This document shows, piece by piece, positions 58,965 to 64,000 of a stretch of DNA of 64,000 nucleotides (position 1 is the stretch's first letter; the number at the start of each line of letters is the position of its first letter). Source of the DNA: Pempheris klunzingeri (taxonomy: Eukaryota > Chordata > Actinopteri > Acropomatiformes > Pempheridae); NCBI RefSeq assembly GCF_042242105.1, contig NC_092031.1, positions 17,700,162-17,764,161 on the forward strand. The letters run 5' to 3'. The position numbers and the translations under genes were made by a program. The notes under the pieces were generated by a model, which saw nothing but the letters and a program-made list of their open reading frames with translations, was not told where the DNA came from and searched no databases.

Positions 58965-61900
58965 TTATGACTCATAAAACATCTTCTTTGTGACCGTGGT
59001 TTCTCCCATGACGCTCCTCTGGACCACTTCCTTGGTGAATTGCCGCGTCACCATGCCGGCGGTCTCCGTGTGCTGTGTGGTCATCATCATCCCATCTGTT
59101 AGGAAACAAGCAGCTGGGGTTGATGCATGCTGTTATCTATGCTCGTGGGAGCGCGGCTGAGAGTTCATCCGTACCTGAGAAGTAGGGGTCGTCGAGCATG
59201 GTGTGGGAGACGTTGGTTCTCGTGCTGACCTCTGTCGGCATGTGGAAAACTTCCCTCCTCGTCATTGATTGGCTGTTGTACTGAGACAAAGCGCCTGCAG
59301 GTGGCGAGGAAGGACAGAGATGCAGACGTTAGAATACTTTGCACTGGCGGATATTCTGAAAAAGTGGCGGGAAGGCCGAACAGGTTATTGGATCATGCTG
59401 AAATCTTGTGTGCAAGGTTGAATACTGATCTGATCTGAGGCAAGAAATCTACAGCAACAATTAGTGGTCAGGATGTATGAACAGTTTTACTACATGTCAT
59501 TTCTAATGATTATGGTGACCTCCTTGGATTTTTTTCACACAAGATGTAAATCTAAAGGCCTGATTTTTGATGCAAATATCCAGCCCCCAGGAGATTTCTC
59601 TGGTGCCAACATTAGGGCCAACATTTCCACATTCATGCCCTTGAGAGGATGATCACTTCCTATTTTTCTCTACTAGCTTTGCTCTAGTGCATCCCCGCTG
59701 TCACATGGTGGGGTGTAATGGACATTTCAGTTTTTAGATTTATATGGAGGGCTCTGTCGGTAGGATTCATCTTACTCCCATCCTGAGACTCGATGGTGAT
59801 GATGCCCTCCCTCTCAGGACCGAAGCCCTGCGTGGTTCGAGCCTGAACTTTAAACTTGTAGGGAACGTTCTCGGCCAGGTTTGGGACGGTCAGGCTGGTC
59901 TCTGCGCTGTCGCCGTTCACCTGGAAGGAGCGCACGTCTCCTGCGGGAGACAAAGAAGGCGCTTTCACACGGGAGACTAACGGCCTTATGGGAAATTCTC
60001 AAACCAGTCATGTAAACATATGTAAATTATTATTTCATTTAATCTTTCCTGAGAGCCTCACCTCCACCATGCAGCTGTTCGCAGGTGACCACATAGCCCA
60101 GGATGTCTCCGTTGGGTTTACGGGGCTTCTCCCAGCTGAGCTGCAGGGAATCAGGACTCAGGGCGGTGAAGACCAGGGGGCCCGGGGCACTGGGGGTGCT
60201 CAGAGTAAATGGCGAGCCTACAGAGAAAGAGGAGACTGTCAGTGAGTTCATGAAGTGAGGAGCTGTGACCCACAAAGCAACAGAATCAGTACCTGGCATG
60301 GGGCTGAGGGGACTCTTGGGGTCGACTGCAGACTCGATGGTGATGACTCCCTCTCTCTCTGGCCCCCAGCCCTCCTGGCTCTGAGCCTTCACCTTAAATA
60401 GGTAGGAGTGGTTGGGCAGCAGGTCCTGGATGATCACAGAGTTCTCTGCTGGGTTGGTCACATCAATACGTTTCACGTCACCTGCAGGAGAAGATACTGA
60501 TGTTCACCATCGGCAATAAATATGAAAATGCAGGAAACTGTATGAATGGGATTTGGCCTGTTCTTCCTCAGTGGAAGCTACAGCAGCGTGTAGTGTCAGA
60601 AGGCAGCAGACAGCCCTAGAGGGGGTTCATTTACCTCCATTGAGCAGCTGGTAGAGAACACAGTAGCCCAGGATGTCTTTCTCACAATGGGGCTCCTGCC
60701 AGCTCACTTTGAGGGCAGTGGGACCCAGAGCAGAAAACACCAGTCTGCTGGGGGTGTCTGGAACTCCAGGAGAATGTCGAGCATCTGACGGCGGACACAG
60801 AGAGACACGAGTAAGAACACTGTTGGACACAATCGTTGTAGATGCGTAGTCAAAGTGACAAAGAAGTACAGACTGAACCTGTTAATAGAAATGACATGTA
60901 CAGTACTGCACAACACTTTGGACCGTTTTCTAAATCTTTTTTTTTTTTTAATCAGTTGTTTGATTGTTATACTTCTATCCAGAATCCCTTCACTGGATGA
61001 TCTGGTGTTAAAATAATAATAATGAGAATTCTTCTCATCACAACTTTTTTGTATATATTTAGGGGCGACAGAACAACTTTGACATTATTATCACTTTCGA
61101 AAGTTGTGATGATGGACAGGTTAGCAAACGGTTGCCTCTTTGCACACTCAGCAGACAGAGAACAACATTAACATTCATTTGGAGTCCTGTTTCTGTCCAT
61201 CTGATGAGTCCAGCTCTATTCTGGTCTCCGGGGAAAACTACGTGGCTCTTCAGAACCTAACTGATCAAAAAAGAAGCATGTTTTGAAAGGCATACGGAAA
61301 TGAATAAAAATGATGATTTAAAAAGTAGAAAATCAGCTAAAAACATGACACGGTCTGAAAAATGGTTGCCAGTATAGTAAAAATAAGTCATATGTGGTGG
61401 CTGAAACACATAAAACAGCAGGTGAGACATTTAAAGAGGAAATCAGAGACACAATATGAGACAAAAACAAGGGCAGGAATGAAGAAGACCGAAGAGAGGT
61501 GCACACCCCGCAGGCACATCCAGTGCCTTCATGCTTGTGTGCCGCAGACTTACCCTGCAGCACCCTGTCCAGATTATATAGGGCTTCACTGACGTCCGTA
61601 GACTGGTTCCTGGCCCTCGAACCCTGAGACAGGCTGTAGCTGAACTGGCTCTGAGAGCTGCTCTGCATCCCAGTGTAGCCAAACCCACCTGATGGCGCAT
61701 TGAGCAGGGGGGCAGAGGAGGAGGATGAAGGGATGGTAAAGAGGAGAGGCAGAGAAAATGATGGAAGGTAGCACAGTAGGGGGTGGGGTGAAGTACAAAA
61801 AAAAAAAAAGGAGGTACAATAAAACATAAAGTTGGGATAAGGGGAGGGAGGGAGGGAGGGAGGGAGAAATGGCGATAGTCAGCATAGCTCCTGCAAAGTC

Positions 61901-62515
61901 AGTGTAACAAGCTGTGCAGCCAATAGCCCCAACCGTGCTACAGCGGTACAGCCATCGGCCTCATGCACCTGCACAGCTTACCTGCTTAGGCATCTCAAAT
62001 ATTGCAAATATAAAAATGTTGGCCAGAAAGACAAATCTAATTCCATTGACATTTACTCTGGAATGAAATGAGACCACTGCTGAGGTGCAAAGCTAACCTA
62101 GATCTGGGAACTTGCTCAGCACATCTCCCATGACGATGGAGTCCCGGATGTTTTCATCCGTGTAGCCCCTGTTCTCTGAGCGTTTCCTCATGATGACTTC
62201 TGACGTGTGCACTCCTCCGATCATGTCCTGTCTACGTGTGCTTCCTGCAAGCGGGCAGAAAGAGAAAAGATGAAGACAAACAGTTTCTTCTTCACATCTT
62301 GTCTAAATGGTGCTTGATGCAGTTACTGGCGTAATGACCTGGTCCGGACATGTAAGTCGTGGATGTTTCTGTGGTAAAGGAGCCGCTGCCGCCGCCTGCC
62401 CCTCTGTAATTTGAGCTCAGAGTGGACATAGGAGAGGATGATGCGGACATGTTGCGCGTCACTGATCCTCCCGGGAAAAGGAAGTTCTGGTCCCACTTCC
62501 CGTTCATCACGTAAT
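58965..62515 (-). CDS. itgb4: Integrin beta-4, C-terminal part (gene continues to the right)
   Basis: Nine exons are visible (transcript order): 62515-62339, 62244-62098, 61688-61554, 60784-60635, 60481-60293, 60217-60062, 59940-59776, 59294-59175, 59095-58965, with the stop at 58965-58967. The first three encode the Ser/Gly-rich connecting segment ([39 protein letters not shown]). The next two form the third fibronectin type III domain ([58 protein letters not shown]) and the following two the fourth ([59 protein letters not shown]). The last two give the tail, ending [11 protein letters not shown]. Every visible intron is phase 1. The beta-4 cytoplasmic tail binds plectin and BP230 in hemidesmosomes. 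The connecting segment and tail differ from human more than the domains do. Confidence 0.95.
61841..61866 (+). repeat. (GGGA)n tract in an itgb4 intron
   Basis: A short purine tetranucleotide repeat, about six units. Confidence 0.9.
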
Positions 62516-63049
62516 CTGTGAAACACCACAGCAGGAGGCAGAGTTATCAACAGACAGAACGTGGAAAATGCAGCGGTTAGCATTCAAGCATTCGGACATT
62601 TGATTGGAACAACGCGGTGCCGCTGATGTCAAGCACCCCAAACCAGCCAGTCTACAGAGGAAGCAGCAGCAGTTCAGACCTGTAGCTCCAGTCCTGCCTG
62701 CACCACCTGCAGGCCACAGAGCAGCAGTTTAGACGGACACAAGTGTGCCATCTTCAGGCAAGGACAGTAATCCCTTGTTAATTGAGCCATCTGCAGGCAA
62801 TTAGTGTTACATGCATTTTTTTTCTTTTTTGTTGTCTTGATGACTTGTTTCTCCAGATAATTTAACCTTACACTAACTGCTCTTAGATGTTTAGAAAGGT
62901 AAACCCATTTAAACTCATTCACAGATCTTAAAGACTATTAGGTGTTAGTCACAAGTTAAATCTGTTTTTGGTTGATTACTGAAAATCATTTTTATTGGTT
63001 TTATTTTATTTTATTTTATAAATTTGTTGAGACATTTTAGCAGAGTCAT
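62516..63049 (-). other. itgb4 intron, left part
   Basis: Sequence upstream (in itgb4 direction) of the first visible exon. No further itgb4 exon could be recognised up to the window edge, so the rest of the gene lies beyond 64000. It contains T-rich and (TTTTA)n patches. Confidence 0.45.
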
Positions 63050-63330
63050 TTGGATCAGTAGTCTGGGAACTTTGAATATGTTTTGTCTCAATTATTCCAG
63101 TGGACGTGGAGATATTTCACTAGTAGTTTCGCATTTCACCGAAAAACCAAAAAAAACCTCATGATGGCACTAAAGGAAAAGTCAGGGGATGAATTTAGTC
63201 ATGAGGATTCAGACCAGGACATTAAGTTTAGATTTGTATGGCAGTCCATAAAGTAGTTATAGATTTTTCAGTGTGCACAAAAGCTGCAGGTCTACACTGC
63301 CAGCCCTGGAGCCACGTTTCTAGTGTGGCT
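63050..63330. repeat. Another copy of the 'gtcaggggat ... gtggctag' dispersed repeat
   Basis: Blocks tggagatatttcactagtag, catgatggcactaaaggaaa, agtcaggggatgaatttagt and cacgtttctagtgtggctag follow the family order seen at 25775-26130 and 5000-5200. It is diverged and non-coding. Confidence 0.6.
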
Positions 63331-64000
63331 AGAAATACAGATATAACACTAATTTCCTGCAAGTAACCCAATTGATAAAATGGCCGTAGTTTGAGCTTTC
63401 TCTTCCTGCAGGTGGCGACAGCGACATGTCATCATCTACAGATCTAAACCATCGCTGCTATCAGTTAGCCATGTGGAAAAACTGCTTTGTGGAGAATTTA
63501 CCACCTGCTAGATGTGAATATGCTAGTTTTTACAAACCAGTTTCACAAGGTGCTTTCCATTTTTTTTAAAAAAAAGGCACATCAGGAGATTAAAAACAGC
63601 TGCAAGAAAAAAAAAACAACAAACAGCTCTAAGGAAAGGTGTCATCATTGAAACTGCCCTGCAGAGATGAGACCGAATTCAATAAAGAAGCCATTATTTC
63701 CCTTTACACACACCCAACAGGCTGCCTCCAGATCACTGCCCCCCCTCCCCCTCCCAGAGGGACGGAGAGAGGATGATCATCAACTGGAGGTGGGGCAGTT
63801 GATGCCAGTGCTCCTCTCCGGGCAGGTGGCGGGAGGAAAGATGGGATAGGTGCCAACCAGAGGCGAGGGGACAACAACTGCAGCCCGAAACTGAATGATT
63901 GACCAGATGTTGATATTTCTGACAGGATCGAATCACGGAGGCAGAGAGAGAAACGCTGGTTGCCTTGCCGGGCACCTGACTGGCCGTGCACAATAGCTGG
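63331..64000 (-). other. itgb4 intron, right part
   Basis: No exon recognised. Overlapping open frames on the minus strand at about 63704-63993 are proline-rich by base composition only and have no integrin-like sequence. Confidence 0.4.

Noticed and set aside
63704-63993. Proline-rich minus-strand frames as a further itgb4 exon
   Set aside because: No likeness to integrin beta-4 sequence and no convincing splice sites.

Overview
The window is chromosomal DNA from a ray-finned fish, most likely a percomorph teleost. Genes are intron-rich with GT-AG junctions, and the proteins match vertebrate families. The gene order mrpl38 - trim65 - wbp2 - unc13d - unk - H3.3 - (two genes) - itgb4 corresponds, from memory, to the block on human 17q25.1 (ITGB4-GALK1-H3F3B-UNK-UNC13D-WBP2-TRIM47-TRIM65-MRPL38). 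Non-coding DNA carries several short dispersed repeats that I recognise from many teleost genomes. I rebuilt the coding exons by hand from splice sites. Every complete gene gave a total coding length divisible by three with consistent intron phases.

Layout: 1-5.5 kb has no host gene. It holds a 5'-truncated L1-type LINE with a perfect 16-bp target-site duplication, plus repeat fragments. 5.6-9.3 kb (-) is mrpl38, a mitochondrial ribosomal protein, divergent from trim65 (+, 10.4-14.5 kb), a RING/B-box/coiled-coil/SPRY ubiquitin ligase. wbp2 (-, 18.1-22.0 kb) is convergent with trim65 and divergent from unc13d (+, 24.7-35.2 kb, 33 coding exons, Munc13-4). unk (-, 37.0-44.1 kb) is convergent with unc13d and shares a short promoter region with a histone H3.3 gene (+, 45.36-45.94 kb).

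46.6-50.7 kb (-) encodes a 435-aa protein with a RUN-PDZ-PTB layout that I cannot name. It is head-to-head with a 411-aa SPRY/B30.2 protein (+, 53.2-57.2 kb) that has no RING or B-box and has an N-terminal half I do not recognise. This pair sits where human has GALK1 and is the least described part of the window. The right end (59-64 kb, -) is the 3' part of itgb4, with the last two fibronectin type III domains and the C-terminal tail.

The genes do not form one pathway; this is a conserved housekeeping and immune block. unc13d acts in lytic granule exocytosis, trim65 in innate signalling, unk in mRNA binding, wbp2 as a WW-domain co-factor, and itgb4 in hemidesmosomes. Packing is tight at the gene ends: candidate poly(A) signals of convergent neighbours are about 80-160 bp apart at three junctions.
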